Shown: positions 33,021 to 41,369 of the stretch, in pieces
How positions within the stretch are numbered: position 1 is the first letter of the stretch
How the letters are laid out: every line of letters begins with the position of its first letter
Assembly: GCA_030725715.1 (NCBI GenBank)
Contig: JANRFG010000035.1
Span: 1-43,495, forward strand
DNA length: 43,495 nucleotides
Source: Opitutales bacterium
GTDB taxonomy: Bacteria > Verrucomicrobiota > Verrucomicrobiia > Opitutales > UBA953
Reading direction: 5' to 3'
The notes under the pieces: generated by a model
What the model was told of the DNA's origin: nothing
Databases searched by the model: none
The model's input: only the letters and a program-made list of their open reading frames with translations
Program-made: the position numbers and the translations under genes

Positions 33021-34409
33021 ATGAAAGACTCCAGCTGCGGAAACTACGTCCCCACCCCGAACTCGCGCCGCGAGTTCCTGCGCCAGACCGGCCTCGGCAT
33101 GGGCACGCTCGCCTTCGGCACCATGGTCGCCGACTACCTCGTCAGCGACGCGCAGGCCGAAGTGATGGCCAACCTCAAGCCGCGCAAGGCTCCCCTCGCC
33201 GCCAAGGCGAAGCACGTCATCCACATCTTCGCGGGCGGCGCTCCGTCGCACCTCGACACCTTCGATCCGAAGCCGAAGATGAAGGAGCTCGCCGACATGT
33301 CGGCCGCCGGCATGAGAGGCGTCCTTTTCCCGACGCCCTTCGAGTTCAAGAAGTCCGGCAAGTCCGGCCTCGAGATCTCCGAGATCTTCCCGAAGCTCCA
33401 GGGCGTCGCCGATGAGATGTGCGTCATCCGCTCCCTGCACCAGGGCATCCCGGCCCACGGTCCGGCCGCCAAGCTGATGCACACCGGCTCGGCGATCCTC
33501 TCCAAGCCCTCCCTCGGCTCCTGGGTCCTCTACGGTCTCGGCACCGAAAGCCAGGACCTCCCGGGCTTCGTCTCCCTCGGCGGAAGCTCCGACGCCCGCG
33601 CTTCGGCCTTCCTCCCGTCCCTCTACCAGGGCGCCAACACCTCCTTCCGCCCCGGTGCTCCGGCGAACAAGATCATCGCCAACCTCCAGAGCGAATTCAC
33701 CACGCAGGACGCGCAGCGCAAGCAGCTCGACCTCGTCCGCCAGCTCAACGAGCGCCACATGCAGACCGTCCAGAAGGACGAGCAGCTCGAGGCCCGCATC
33801 GAATCCTTCGAGCTGGCCTTCCGCATGCAGACCGCGGCCACCGACGCCTTCGACATCTCCAAGGAGCCTGAGAAGGTCCGCGAGATGTACGGCAAGACCG
33901 ACCTCGGCGCCAAGCTCCTCTGCGCCCGTCGCCTCGTCGAGCGCGGCGTCCGTTTCGTCCAGGTCGACGCCGGCGGCTGGGACCACCACACCAACCTCTT
34001 CACCTCGATCGCCCAGCGCGCCGGGAACATCGACGGCCCGGCCGCGGCCCTCATCGCCGACCTCAAGCAGCGCGGTCTCCTCGACCAGACCCTGATCATC
34101 TGGGGCGGAGAATTCGGCCGCACCCCGACCACCGCGGGCCGCGTCAACCAGGCTTCCGGTCGCGACCACCACTCCAAGGCTTTCTGCTGCTGGATGGCCG
34201 GCGGCGGCGTCAAGGGCGGCATGCACTACGGCGAGACCGACGAAATCGGCTCCCAGGTCGCCGCTGACGGCGTCGACGTGCACGACCTCCACGCCACCAT
34301 CCTCCGTCTCCTCGGCTTCGATCACACCAAGCTCACCTACCGCTACAACGGTCGCGACTTCCGCCTCACCGACAACTTCGGCAAGGCGGTCGAGAAGATC
34401 ATCGCCTAA
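33021..34409 (+). CDS. DUF1501 protein, Tat-exported, canonical motif
   Basis: The 462-residue protein starts with a twin-arginine signal (R16-R17-E-F-L-R followed by a Gly-rich hydrophobic stretch). It contains FAGGAPSHLDTFDPKPK near residues 72-88, a VDAGGWDHHTNLF segment near 314, the family-typical GGEFGRTP near 358-365, and SGRDHHSKAF near 374-383, blocks expected to bind a metal in this phosphatase-like fold. Length is normal. It is 70 bp downstream of cytochrome copy 2, with a possible -10 (TACAAT, 32980-32985) of its own, and is followed by a terminator. The leader (catcatcccc) lacks a Shine-Dalgarno sequence. Confidence 0.93.
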   Translation: MKDSSCGNYVPTPNSRREFLRQTGLGMGTLAFGTMVADYLVSDAQAEVMANLKPRKAPLAAKAKHVIHIFAGGAPSHLDTFDPKPKMKELADMSAAGMRGVLFPTPFEFKKSGKSGLEISEIFPKLQGVADEMCVIRSLHQGIPAHGPAAKLMHTGSAILSKPSLGSWVLYGLGTESQDLPGFVSLGGSSDARASAFLPSLYQGANTSFRPGAPANKIIANLQSEFTTQDAQRKQLDLVRQLNERHMQTVQKDEQLEARIESFELAFRMQTAATDAFDISKEPEKVREMYGKTDLGAKLLCARRLVERGVRFVQVDAGGWDHHTNLFTSIAQRAGNIDGPAAALIADLKQRGLLDQTLIIWGGEFGRTPTTAGRVNQASGRDHHSKAFCCWMAGGGVKGGMHYGETDEIGSQVAADGVDVHDLHATILRLLGFDHTKLTYRYNGRDFRLTDNFGKAVEKIIA

Positions 34410-34430
34410 GGGACTCCGGTCTCCTGAGCG

Positions 34431-34460
34431 AAGGGCGGGCGTCGTGAGGCGCCCGCCCTT
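34431..34460 (+). terminator. Probable terminator of the DUF1501 gene
   Basis: An 11-bp stem AAGGGCGGGCG/CGCCCGCCCTT (34431-34441 with 34450-34460) with an eight-base loop lies 22 bases after the stop, followed by CCTGTTTCC. The T content is low, so it may be a moderate terminator or mRNA end. Confidence 0.6.
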
Positions 34461-34485
34461 CCTGTTTCCAGGGGAGGCGCGCGGC

Positions 34486-34513
34486 TTGCGTTCCCTCATT
34501 CTCATATTCTAAT
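34486..34513 (+). promoter_or_regulatory. Predicted promoter of the repeat protein gene
   Basis: TTGCGT (34486-34491) and TCTAAT (34508-34513) are 16 bases apart; the -10 matches five of six positions. The ATG at 34526 lies only 12 bases beyond it, so the transcript would be nearly leaderless. Confidence 0.4.
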
Positions 34514-34525
34514 AGAGCCATCCCC

Positions 34526-35041
34526 ATGAGACTCCCCGCCATCCTCGCCGTCGGTCTGCTCGTCTGTGCGTTCGCTGCGGCCGCGCCGAAGAAGGAGGAC
34601 CCCCGCAAGCAGCCGGCGAAGCCGGAGCCGAAGCCTTCCGCCGTCATCAAGGCCGACCCCCGCACGGGCGCCAACCCTCGCGGCGGCGTCCCGATGGCCG
34701 ACGCCCTGGGGCGGACGCAGACGCGTTACGACAACGGTGTCACGGCGGTCCGGACGCCCGACGCGATCGGCGGCTCGACCACGCGCTACAGCAATGGCAT
34801 CACCGCCACGACCCGCCCCGACGCGATCGGCGGGTCCACGACCCGTTACAGCAACGGCGTGACCGCCGTGACGCGTCCGGATGCGACGGGCGGCACGACC
34901 ACGACCTTCAGCGACGGCAGCCGGGCGATCACGCGCAAGGACGCCGCCGGCAACCAGGTCACGACCTATTCGGACGGCCGCCGCGAAGTGCTGCGTCCGG
35001 ATCCGTTCGCCCCGAAGAAGCCCGCTAACGAGCGGAAATAA
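34526..35041 (+). CDS. Secreted protein with five exact 20-residue repeats
   Basis: The 171-residue protein has a signal peptide (MRLPAILAVGLLVCAFAAAA), a Lys/Pro-rich linker (residues 21-45), then five repeats with an exact 20-residue period: the Y/F-S/D-N/D-G turn recurs at residues 68, 88, 108, 128 and 148, and an Asp at 79, 99, 119, 139 and 159. Repeats 2 and 3 are nearly identical (STTRYSNG..TA.TRPDA), repeats 4 and 5 have drifted. The layout recalls short beta-hairpin repeats such as YD/RHS-type or MORN-like YwqK repeats, but I recognise no exact family. It would be exported or surface-exposed. It lies between a DUF1501 gene and a ThuA-like gene. Confidence 0.75.
   Translation: MRLPAILAVGLLVCAFAAAAPKKEDPRKQPAKPEPKPSAVIKADPRTGANPRGGVPMADALGRTQTRYDNGVTAVRTPDAIGGSTTRYSNGITATTRPDAIGGSTTRYSNGVTAVTRPDATGGTTTTFSDGSRAITRKDAAGNQVTTYSDGRREVLRPDPFAPKKPANERK
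34730..35020 (+). repeat. 60-bp tandem repeat inside the repeat-protein gene
   Basis: The five protein repeats correspond to about five direct 60-bp units of varying identity; units 2 and 3 are the closest (ACGCGCTACAGCAAT and ACCCGTTACAGCAAC beginnings). Drift in units 4 and 5 suggests the array is old rather than a recent slippage event. Confidence 0.65.
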
Positions 35042-35105
35042 AACCCGGCCACGCCACAGGACGCTTGAAAGGGCCCTGTGTTCGGTCACTCTGCAGTTTC
35101 ACCCC

Positions 35106-36188
35106 ATGAAGCGTCATCTCCTCCTGTGGGCCGCCTTGGCCGCCCTCGTCCTCGCGCTCCCGGCCGTCGCCGCGGAAGCCTTCACCTCCGGTCCCGGTTG
35201 GTTGGAATTCCCCGCCGGCCAGGGCGCGGGCGCCGGCAAGCATGTCGTCCTGCTCGCGGGTGATGAAGAATACCGTTCCGAAGAATCCATGCCGATGCTC
35301 GCCCGCATCCTGTCCGAGCGCCACGGTTTCAAGTGCACCGTCCTGTTCTCGCATGACGACGGCGTGATCAATCCGAACAACGGCGCCTCCCTCGGCAAGC
35401 CCGAGGCCCTCGACAGCGCCGACGCCCTCGTGCTCGGCCTGCGTTTCCGCAAGTGGAACGAAGCCGCCCTCAAGAAATTCGACGCCGCCCTGAACCGCGG
35501 CGTGCCCATCGTCGCCACCCGCACCAGCACGCATGCTTTCTCCGGCATTCCGAAGGACAGCCCCTATGCTTGGTACAACTGGAACAAGCAGGGCGGCTTC
35601 GGCAAGAAGGTGCTGGGGGAGACCTGGGTCAGCCACTGGGGCAACCATAAGGGCGAAGCCACGCGCACGGCCGTCGAAGCCGGCGCCGAGAAGCTCGCGG
35701 TCCTCAACGGCGTGGGCGTCATCTTCGGCGACACCGACGTCTATGAAGCTTACCCGCCCGCCGACGCGCAGGTCCTCCTCCGCGGCCAGGTGCTCAAGGG
35801 CATGAATCCGGAAGATCCGCTCAGCGAGCGTTCCAAGAAGCGCGCGACCGACAAGCAGGAGCAGGGCGTCAATTCCCCGGCGATGGCCGTGGCCTGGACC
35901 CGCGAGGTCCCCAATGCCGGCGGCTCCAAGAACCGCGTGCTCACCACCACCATGGCTTCGGCCAGCGACCTCAAGGACGAGTCCCTCCGTCGTCTGCTCG
36001 TCAACGGCGTCTACTGGGGTCTCGGCCTCGAGGTGCCGGCCAAGGCCGACGTCGCCCCGGTCGTCGAGTGGAAGCCCGGGAAATATTCCTTCAACCTCTT
36101 CCAGCGCGGCCTGCGCGCCGAAGCCTTCGCCGGAGTGCTGCCCCCGCAGGTCGAAGCCCCCCCTCCCACCCCCAAGAAGAAGAAGTAA
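35106..36188 (+). CDS. Secreted ThuA-like domain protein
   Basis: ThuA-like proteins have a class I glutamine-amidotransferase-like fold without proven catalysis and are linked to carbohydrate use. The 360-residue product (start ATG 35106, MKRHLLLWAALAALVLALPA, a signal peptide) contains HVVLLAGDEEYRSEESMPML near residues 45-64, an RHGFKCTVLFSHDDG block, a GLRFRKWNE segment, PIVATRTSTHAFSG, and a WVSHWGNHKG block as in the ThuA family. A Lys-rich tail ends the protein. It starts 64 bp after the repeat-protein gene. Role likely in periplasmic sugar handling, inferred from family and neighbours. Confidence 0.85.
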   Translation: MKRHLLLWAALAALVLALPAVAAEAFTSGPGWLEFPAGQGAGAGKHVVLLAGDEEYRSEESMPMLARILSERHGFKCTVLFSHDDGVINPNNGASLGKPEALDSADALVLGLRFRKWNEAALKKFDAALNRGVPIVATRTSTHAFSGIPKDSPYAWYNWNKQGGFGKKVLGETWVSHWGNHKGEATRTAVEAGAEKLAVLNGVGVIFGDTDVYEAYPPADAQVLLRGQVLKGMNPEDPLSERSKKRATDKQEQGVNSPAMAVAWTREVPNAGGSKNRVLTTTMASASDLKDESLRRLLVNGVYWGLGLEVPAKADVAPVVEWKPGKYSFNLFQRGLRAEAFAGVLPPQVEAPPPTPKKKK

Positions 36189-36243
36189 GCCGCTCGCCGG
36201 CTTCCTTCCGCACGGGCGCATCGCAGGATGCGCCCGTCTTGTT

Positions 36244-38070
36244 TCAGGCCCGGATACCGCGGTTGACCAGCAGCTGGATCAAGGCGTCGTTGTAGATGAT
36301 GTACGCCCCTTCGCGCGAGGTGGCGTCACGGACCTCGATGTCGTCGGAGACGACGAACCACGGCGCCTCGACGGTCTTGTCCTTGGCGACCAGGTCCATG
36401 ATGTCGTGGTCGGCCTTGGCGCCGGCGCGGCTGAACGTCACGCGGACCCGCGAGTTCGTGGTCTTGAGCGTGGTCTGCTGGCCGTCGAAGCTGATCCAGA
36501 CGTGCAGGCCGGGCGCGTCGTCCGCCAGCTTCTCGAGGAGCTGGACGACCTTCTGGCGGGCGGCCGCGTCGAGCAGGAAGCGGCTGTCGCCTTGGGCGTT
36601 CTTCTTGGTCGGCAGGCGCAGGCCGAGGTAATCCTGGCGCAGGCACGCGAAGTTGTTCGCGTCGAGCGCGAGGCGGGCGGGCTCTCCCGTGGCGACGGCG
36701 CGCTCGAGCAGGGCGAGCGGGCCGGACTGCTTCTGCACATGGAAGGCGGCGTCGGCCAGGTAGGAGCGGCGGCGGTGGAGGTCGCGTCGGTAAAGGTCGG
36801 CGTGGCGCGAGTCGACGAGGCCCGCCTGTTCGGCGAGGAGCAGGGCGCCTTCGATCGACTTCAGTTCGCGGGCGTCGGCGCCGTTGATGCGGGCCGAGAT
36901 GCGTTCGAGGAAGGGGTCGGAAGGCTGGTCGCGCTTCTCGAGCTCGTAGCGGACCTTCTCGATGTGCTCGGTGAGGCGCTTCTCCAAGGCGACGACTTCG
37001 GGCAGGGCCTGGCCGGCGGTGCGCAGGTAACGACGCAGGAGCTTGAGCATCTCCTCCATCTGCGGGATGGCCTGGCGCAGCTCATGCTCCTTCGCCAGGA
37101 AGGGGTCGGCGTCCCGCTGGGCCTTGCGGACCTTCTCGACGGTCTCGGTGGTCAGCTGGCGCAGCTTGGCGACTTCTTCCGAAGCGGCCTTCAGCGTGCG
37201 GGCGTCGGCCAGCCAAGGGCGCACCTCCTCGGAGAGGAGTTCCTCGGCGATCTCGCGGGCCTTCTTGGCCACGTGCTGGCGGGCGCGGTCGAGTTCGCCG
37301 CGGAGCCTCGTGACTTCGGCTTCTTCCTTGGTCAGCCTGGCCTGCAGGGCCTGAAGGGCGGACGCCGCCGCGGCGGCCTGCTTGGCCGCATCCTGCGCCT
37401 GCCGGGCGGCCTCTTCGCGGACCTTCCGGATCTCGGCGTCCTTCGCTTCGAGTTCGTTGGCGTGCTGACGCCGGATCTGGCGGCCTTCGTTCTCGCGGGC
37501 GGCCTTGCCTTGGGAGATCTCCTGCAGGAGGCGCCGGACGGTCTTGCCGGCCGAGTCGAGCGCGTCGACGGGCTCGGCAGGTTCTTTCTCCGCCGCCCCG
37601 CTGAGCTTGGCCAGCAGGGCCTTCCAGGCTTTGCCGTCAGGCTTGCCGGACTGCGGCTTGGTGCTCGCGACGAGGCGGGCGAGCAGGTCGGCGGGCAGGA
37701 CCGCGTCCTTGTTCTCGGCCCGATGGTTCCAGAGCAGGCAGAGCAAGCCGGCGCGAGGTCCGCCGAGCACGGCGGCGAGCTCATCGAGATGCTCGAGCAG
37801 CCGCGCCTTGTCGGCCTTGAGGCTCGCGGCGAACCACGGCAGATGGTCGGCCACCGCGGCCGCGTCCTCGCTGAGGTTCGCCAGCCGCTTCTGGAAACGC
37901 CACTTGGCGTCGCGGAGGAAAGGCCGGCGATGGATGTACCCCCCGGGGATCCGTTTGGCCAAGGCGAGCAAGGGCCCGTCCGCCAGATGGTTCAGGTCCA
38001 GGATGAGCTGTTCGGAAAGCACCTTCCGGTGCGGGTCGACCGTCTCGGTCTTGTAGGAGAAATGACCCAT
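36244..38070 (-). CDS. Coiled-coil protein with C-terminal NYN/PIN-like nuclease domain
   Basis: The start at ATG 38070 (MGHFSYKTETVDPHRKVL) yields 608 residues. Residues 1-165 form a helical region of unknown type; 175-280 and about 295-400 are strongly coiled-coil (heptad-like Leu, Glu, Lys and Ala patterns). The last 140 residues resemble NYN/YacP-type RNase domains: D470 in LALDANNFA, D529 in ISFDGQQ, D554 and D556 in KADHDIMD, D576-D577 in VVSDDIEV, and an ending INYNDAL-like YIIYNDALI. Such acids bind metal for RNA cleavage. RNA decay or processing by an oligomeric nuclease is a reasonable guess. It is divergent from an EamA transporter; the end is 56 bp from the ThuA-like gene. Confidence 0.7.
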   Translation of the reverse strand: MGHFSYKTETVDPHRKVLSEQLILDLNHLADGPLLALAKRIPGGYIHRRPFLRDAKWRFQKRLANLSEDAAAVADHLPWFAASLKADKARLLEHLDELAAVLGGPRAGLLCLLWNHRAENKDAVLPADLLARLVASTKPQSGKPDGKAWKALLAKLSGAAEKEPAEPVDALDSAGKTVRRLLQEISQGKAARENEGRQIRRQHANELEAKDAEIRKVREEAARQAQDAAKQAAAAASALQALQARLTKEEAEVTRLRGELDRARQHVAKKAREIAEELLSEEVRPWLADARTLKAASEEVAKLRQLTTETVEKVRKAQRDADPFLAKEHELRQAIPQMEEMLKLLRRYLRTAGQALPEVVALEKRLTEHIEKVRYELEKRDQPSDPFLERISARINGADARELKSIEGALLLAEQAGLVDSRHADLYRRDLHRRRSYLADAAFHVQKQSGPLALLERAVATGEPARLALDANNFACLRQDYLGLRLPTKKNAQGDSRFLLDAAARQKVVQLLEKLADDAPGLHVWISFDGQQTTLKTTNSRVRVTFSRAGAKADHDIMDLVAKDKTVEAPWFVVSDDIEVRDATSREGAYIIYNDALIQLLVNRGIRA

Positions 38071-38185
38071 GGCTCCAGCATGCCTGTCTGCCGGCCGGGG
38101 GCAAGGTCGGGGCGGGTCGGCGGAGGCGTTTTCTTGGTTCGGACTCGCCAGCAGGGAGGGAAGGGCGTTCGTTCGGGCCTGCCTG

Positions 38186-39064
38186 ATGCGTTCGCCCGCC
38201 TCCATCGTCATCCCCCTCTGTTCGGCGGTAGGCTACACCTTCGCCGCGATGGCGCTCAAGCGGGCCATGGACGGGGGGCATCCCTGGCGGGTCCTGTTCA
38301 TCGTCAATCTCATCGGGGCCGTCCTGTTCCAGACCTGGCTCCTGCATGGGGGCGAGGCCTTCACATCGACGAACGTCATCCACGCGGTGCTGGCCGGGAC
38401 GGCGTTCTTCATCGGCCAGGTCTTCACCTTCATCGCGATCAGCAGGGGTGACATCTCCATCGCGACGCCGGTGCTCGGCACCAAGGTGATCTTCGTTGCC
38501 CTGTTCGTCTTCGTCACCGGTGGCGAGGAGCTCGGCTGGAAACTGTGGGTGGCCACCTTCCTGACCACGCTCGCCCTCGCCCTGCTGGGCGGCGAGTGGC
38601 GGGCCAACCGCGCCCGCCTGGTGCTCAGCGTCGGCTTCGCCTTCCTCGCCTCGATCGCCTTCGCGGCCACGGACGTGATGCAGCAACTCTGGGTCCGTCC
38701 CTTCGGTTTCGGCCACTTCGGCCCGGTGATGTTCGCCACGGTCGGCCTGCTGTCCTTCACGTTGATCCCGTTCTTCTCCGCGCCCCTGCGTCAGATGCCC
38801 CGGCCGATGGTCGTCTGGGCGCTCGGCGGCGGCCTGCTGCTGACCATCCAGGCGATGGGCATCGCCTACTGCATCGCGGTCTACCACGAGGTCACCGTCA
38901 CCAACGTCCTTTATAACACGCGCGGGCTGTGGAGCGTGGCGCTGGTGTGGGTCGTCGGCCATTGGTTCGCCAACGCCGAGAAGCAGGTAGGCGGCGCCAT
39001 CATGAGCCGCCGGCTCATCGGCGCGTTGATCCTGCTGGCCGCGGTCTACCTCAGCCTGGCCTGA
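38186..39064 (+). CDS. EamA/DMT family transporter
   Basis: The 292-residue protein (start ATG 38186, MRSPASIVIPLCSAVGYTFA; the frame extends upstream but is atypical there) has about ten membrane segments in two repeated halves, as in drug/metabolite transporters. The DISIATPVLGTKVIF segment near residues 88-102 is characteristic of EamA proteins. Substrates of this family range from amino acids to nucleotide sugars and cannot be predicted. The stop abuts the convergent panC stop, again as CTGATCAG (39061-39068). Confidence 0.8.
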   Translation: MRSPASIVIPLCSAVGYTFAAMALKRAMDGGHPWRVLFIVNLIGAVLFQTWLLHGGEAFTSTNVIHAVLAGTAFFIGQVFTFIAISRGDISIATPVLGTKVIFVALFVFVTGGEELGWKLWVATFLTTLALALLGGEWRANRARLVLSVGFAFLASIAFAATDVMQQLWVRPFGFGHFGPVMFATVGLLSFTLIPFFSAPLRQMPRPMVVWALGGGLLLTIQAMGIAYCIAVYHEVTVTNVLYNTRGLWSVALVWVVGHWFANAEKQVGGAIMSRRLIGALILLAAVYLSLA

Positions 39065-39907
39065 TCAGAGGTCGGCGTTGTCGATCAGCCGCGTCGCGCC
39101 CAGATGGCAGGCGATGGCGATCGCGCAGTTTTTCCCGGCGGTCGAGGCCACGGGCGCCATCGTCCCGAGGTCGACGATCTCACAGTACTGGGGCTTCAGC
39201 GCGGGCTGGGCGGCCAAGACTGCTTGCGCGGCGGACTGCAGGCGGGAGGCGTCGGTGACGCCGGTACGGCTGAGCGCCTTCGCTGCTTCCATGGCGGCCG
39301 GGATCGCGGTCGCCTGCGTCAGCTGTTCCGCTGAGAGGTAACGATTGCGTGAGCTCATCGCGACGCCGTTGGGTTCACGGACGGTCTCGTGGGCGAGGAT
39401 GCGGACCGGGATATGCAGGTCGCGGACCATGCGGCGGATCACCGCCAGCTGCTGCAGGTCCTTGCGGCCGAAGACGGCGACGTCCGCCTGGATGGCGTTG
39501 AAGAGCATCGCGACCACGGTGGCGACGCCGCGGAAGTGTCCGGGGCGGAATTCGCCGCAGAGCCCGGCGGAGACGCCTTCGACGTCCACCCAGGTCGAGG
39601 CGCCGGCAGGGTAGAAGTCGGCGGCCGTCGGCGCGAAGATCAGGCTGGCGCCGGCGGCTTCGCAGCCGCGACGGTCGTCCTCGAACGTCCGCGGGTATTT
39701 CGAGAAGTCCTCGTTGGGTCCGAACTGGGTCGGGTTGACGAAGATCGAGACCACCACGTAGGCGGCCTCCTGCTTGGCCCGGCGGACGAGGCTGAGGTGG
39801 CCTTCGTGCAGGCAACCCATGGTCGGCACGAAGCCGACGGACTTCCCGGCCTGACGGGCCCGGGCGACCGCGGCGCGCAGCTCAGGGATGGTGTGGACGA
39901 CCTCCAT
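39065..39907 (-). CDS. panC: Pantothenate synthetase (pantoate-beta-alanine ligase)
   Basis: Joins pantoate and beta-alanine with ATP in coenzyme A synthesis. The 280-residue protein contains the adenylation motif PTMGCLHEGH at residues 28-37 (His34, His37; Cys32 replaces the usual Ala), SIFVNPTQFGPNEDF near 55-69, the GKDLQQLAVI-like FGRKDLQQLAVIRRM near 147-161, and the second ATP motif MSSRNRYL near 186-193. Length matches the family. It faces xylA across a 147-base region; no partner panB or panD is present. Confidence 0.96.
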   Translation of the reverse strand: MEVVHTIPELRAAVARARQAGKSVGFVPTMGCLHEGHLSLVRRAKQEAAYVVVSIFVNPTQFGPNEDFSKYPRTFEDDRRGCEAAGASLIFAPTAADFYPAGASTWVDVEGVSAGLCGEFRPGHFRGVATVVAMLFNAIQADVAVFGRKDLQQLAVIRRMVRDLHIPVRILAHETVREPNGVAMSSRNRYLSAEQLTQATAIPAAMEAAKALSRTGVTDASRLQSAAQAVLAAQPALKPQYCEIVDLGTMAPVASTAGKNCAIAIACHLGATRLIDNADL

Positions 39908-40054
39908 GCCGCCAACCTACCCGCCCCCGCCGAGGGCGCAAGGCGCAGTTGTATGCGGACTCCCTGCCTGTCGTTTTGTTCATAGGTCGGGGCCATTCCT
40001 TTCTTGGCAGTCGGTGGGTCGCCTCCAATGTCAGAACCCTCCCTCCTATCAGAC

Positions 40055-41365
40055 ATGTCGCACTTCCCTAATGTCCCGGTCATCGAGTTCGAAGGACCGA
40101 AGTCCAAGAACCCGTTCGCCTTCAAGCACTACAACCCGGACGAAAAGATCGGCGGGAAGAAGATGAAGGACCACATGCGCTTCGCCGCGGCCTACTGGCA
40201 CGTGATGCGCAACAGCCTGTCCGACCCGTTCGGCGCCGGCACCGCCCTCATGCCTTGGGATGATGGCTCCGATTCCCTCGATAACGCCCTGCGTCGTATT
40301 CCGGTCTTCTTTGAGTTCCTCCAGAAGTGCCAGATCGACTTCTATTGCTTCCACGACCGCGACATCGCTCCGGAAGGCAAGACCCTCGCCGAGACGCATG
40401 CGAACCTCGCCCGCGTCACGAAGGAGCTGAAGGCCTACCAGAAGGGCGCCGGCAAGAAGCTCCTCTGGGGCACCGCCTGTCTCTTCTCCCACCCGCGCTA
40501 CGCGCAGGGCGCGGGCACCTCGCCCAACGCCGACGTGTTCGCCTACGGCGCCAGCCAGGTCCGCCACGCGCTCGAGGCCACCAAGGCCCTCGGCGGCGAA
40601 GGTTACGTCTTCTGGGGCGGCCGCGAAGGCTACGCCACGCTGGTCAATACCGACATGAAGCGTGAGCTCGACCACCTCGCCGCGCTCCTGCACCTCGCCG
40701 TCGACCACGCGAAGAAGATCGGCTTCAAGGGCCAGTTCCTGATCGAGCCCAAGCCGCGGGAACCCTCGACCCACCAGTACGACTCCGACTCGGCCGCCTG
40801 CCTCAACTTCCTCCGTGAATACGGACTGCTGAAGCACTTCAAGCTGAACCTCGAGACCAACCACGCCACGCTCGCCGGCCACACGATGGAGCATGAGATG
40901 GAAGTCGCCATGGGCGCCGGCGCCCTCGGTTCCGTCGACGCCAACCGCGGCGACACGCTCCTCGGCTGGGACACCGACCAGTTCCCGACCGACCTCTACC
41001 TCACGACGAACATCATGCTGCGCATCCTCAAGATGGGCGGTTTCACCAAGGGCGGCCTCAACTTCGACGCCAAGCGTCGTCGCGAATCGCACGAGCCGGT
41101 CGACCTCTTCCACGCCCACATCGGCGGCATGGACGCCTTCGCCCGCGGCCTCAAGATCGCCCACGCCATCATCAAGGACGGCAAGATGGACCAGTTCGTC
41201 GCCAAGCGCTACGCCTCGTGGGACAGCGGCATCGGCAAGAAGGTCGAGTCCGGCAAGGTCACCCTCGCCCAGCTCGACGCCTACGCCCAGGGCATCAAGG
41301 CGCCGACGCTCGCGTCCGGCCGCCAGGAGATGCTCGAGAACCTGATCAACGAGTACATCCGCTGA
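40055..41365 (+). CDS. xylA: Xylose isomerase
   Basis: Converts D-xylose to D-xylulose with two divalent metals in a TIM barrel. I choose ATG 40055 ([14 protein letters not shown]), which matches the family start; ATG 40028 is possible. The 436-residue protein shows H100 and D103 in [13 protein letters not shown], the W in FWGGREGY, metal ligand E231 and K233 in LIEPKPREP, the [12 protein letters not shown] block, DANRGD, and the [10 protein letters not shown] block. It is the long class II type, like E. coli XylA. The xylB start is 4 bp after its stop, so the two form an operon. No xylose regulator is visible. Confidence 0.97.
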   Translation: MSHFPNVPVIEFEGPKSKNPFAFKHYNPDEKIGGKKMKDHMRFAAAYWHVMRNSLSDPFGAGTALMPWDDGSDSLDNALRRIPVFFEFLQKCQIDFYCFHDRDIAPEGKTLAETHANLARVTKELKAYQKGAGKKLLWGTACLFSHPRYAQGAGTSPNADVFAYGASQVRHALEATKALGGEGYVFWGGREGYATLVNTDMKRELDHLAALLHLAVDHAKKIGFKGQFLIEPKPREPSTHQYDSDSAACLNFLREYGLLKHFKLNLETNHATLAGHTMEHEMEVAMGAGALGSVDANRGDTLLGWDTDQFPTDLYLTTNIMLRILKMGGFTKGGLNFDAKRRRESHEPVDLFHAHIGGMDAFARGLKIAHAIIKDGKMDQFVAKRYASWDSGIGKKVESGKVTLAQLDAYAQGIKAPTLASGRQEMLENLINEYIR

Positions 41366-41369
41366 GGCC

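Noticed and set aside
35914-38451. An 845-codon plus-strand frame opposite the coiled-coil gene
   Set aside because: It starts in the ThuA-like gene in a wrong frame and then mirrors the coiled-coil gene; low-complexity composition, no domain.
39908-40054. A regulatory site or riboswitch between panC and xylA
   Set aside because: The 147-base gap has only loose TTG-like boxes and no convincing stem structure or promoter pair.
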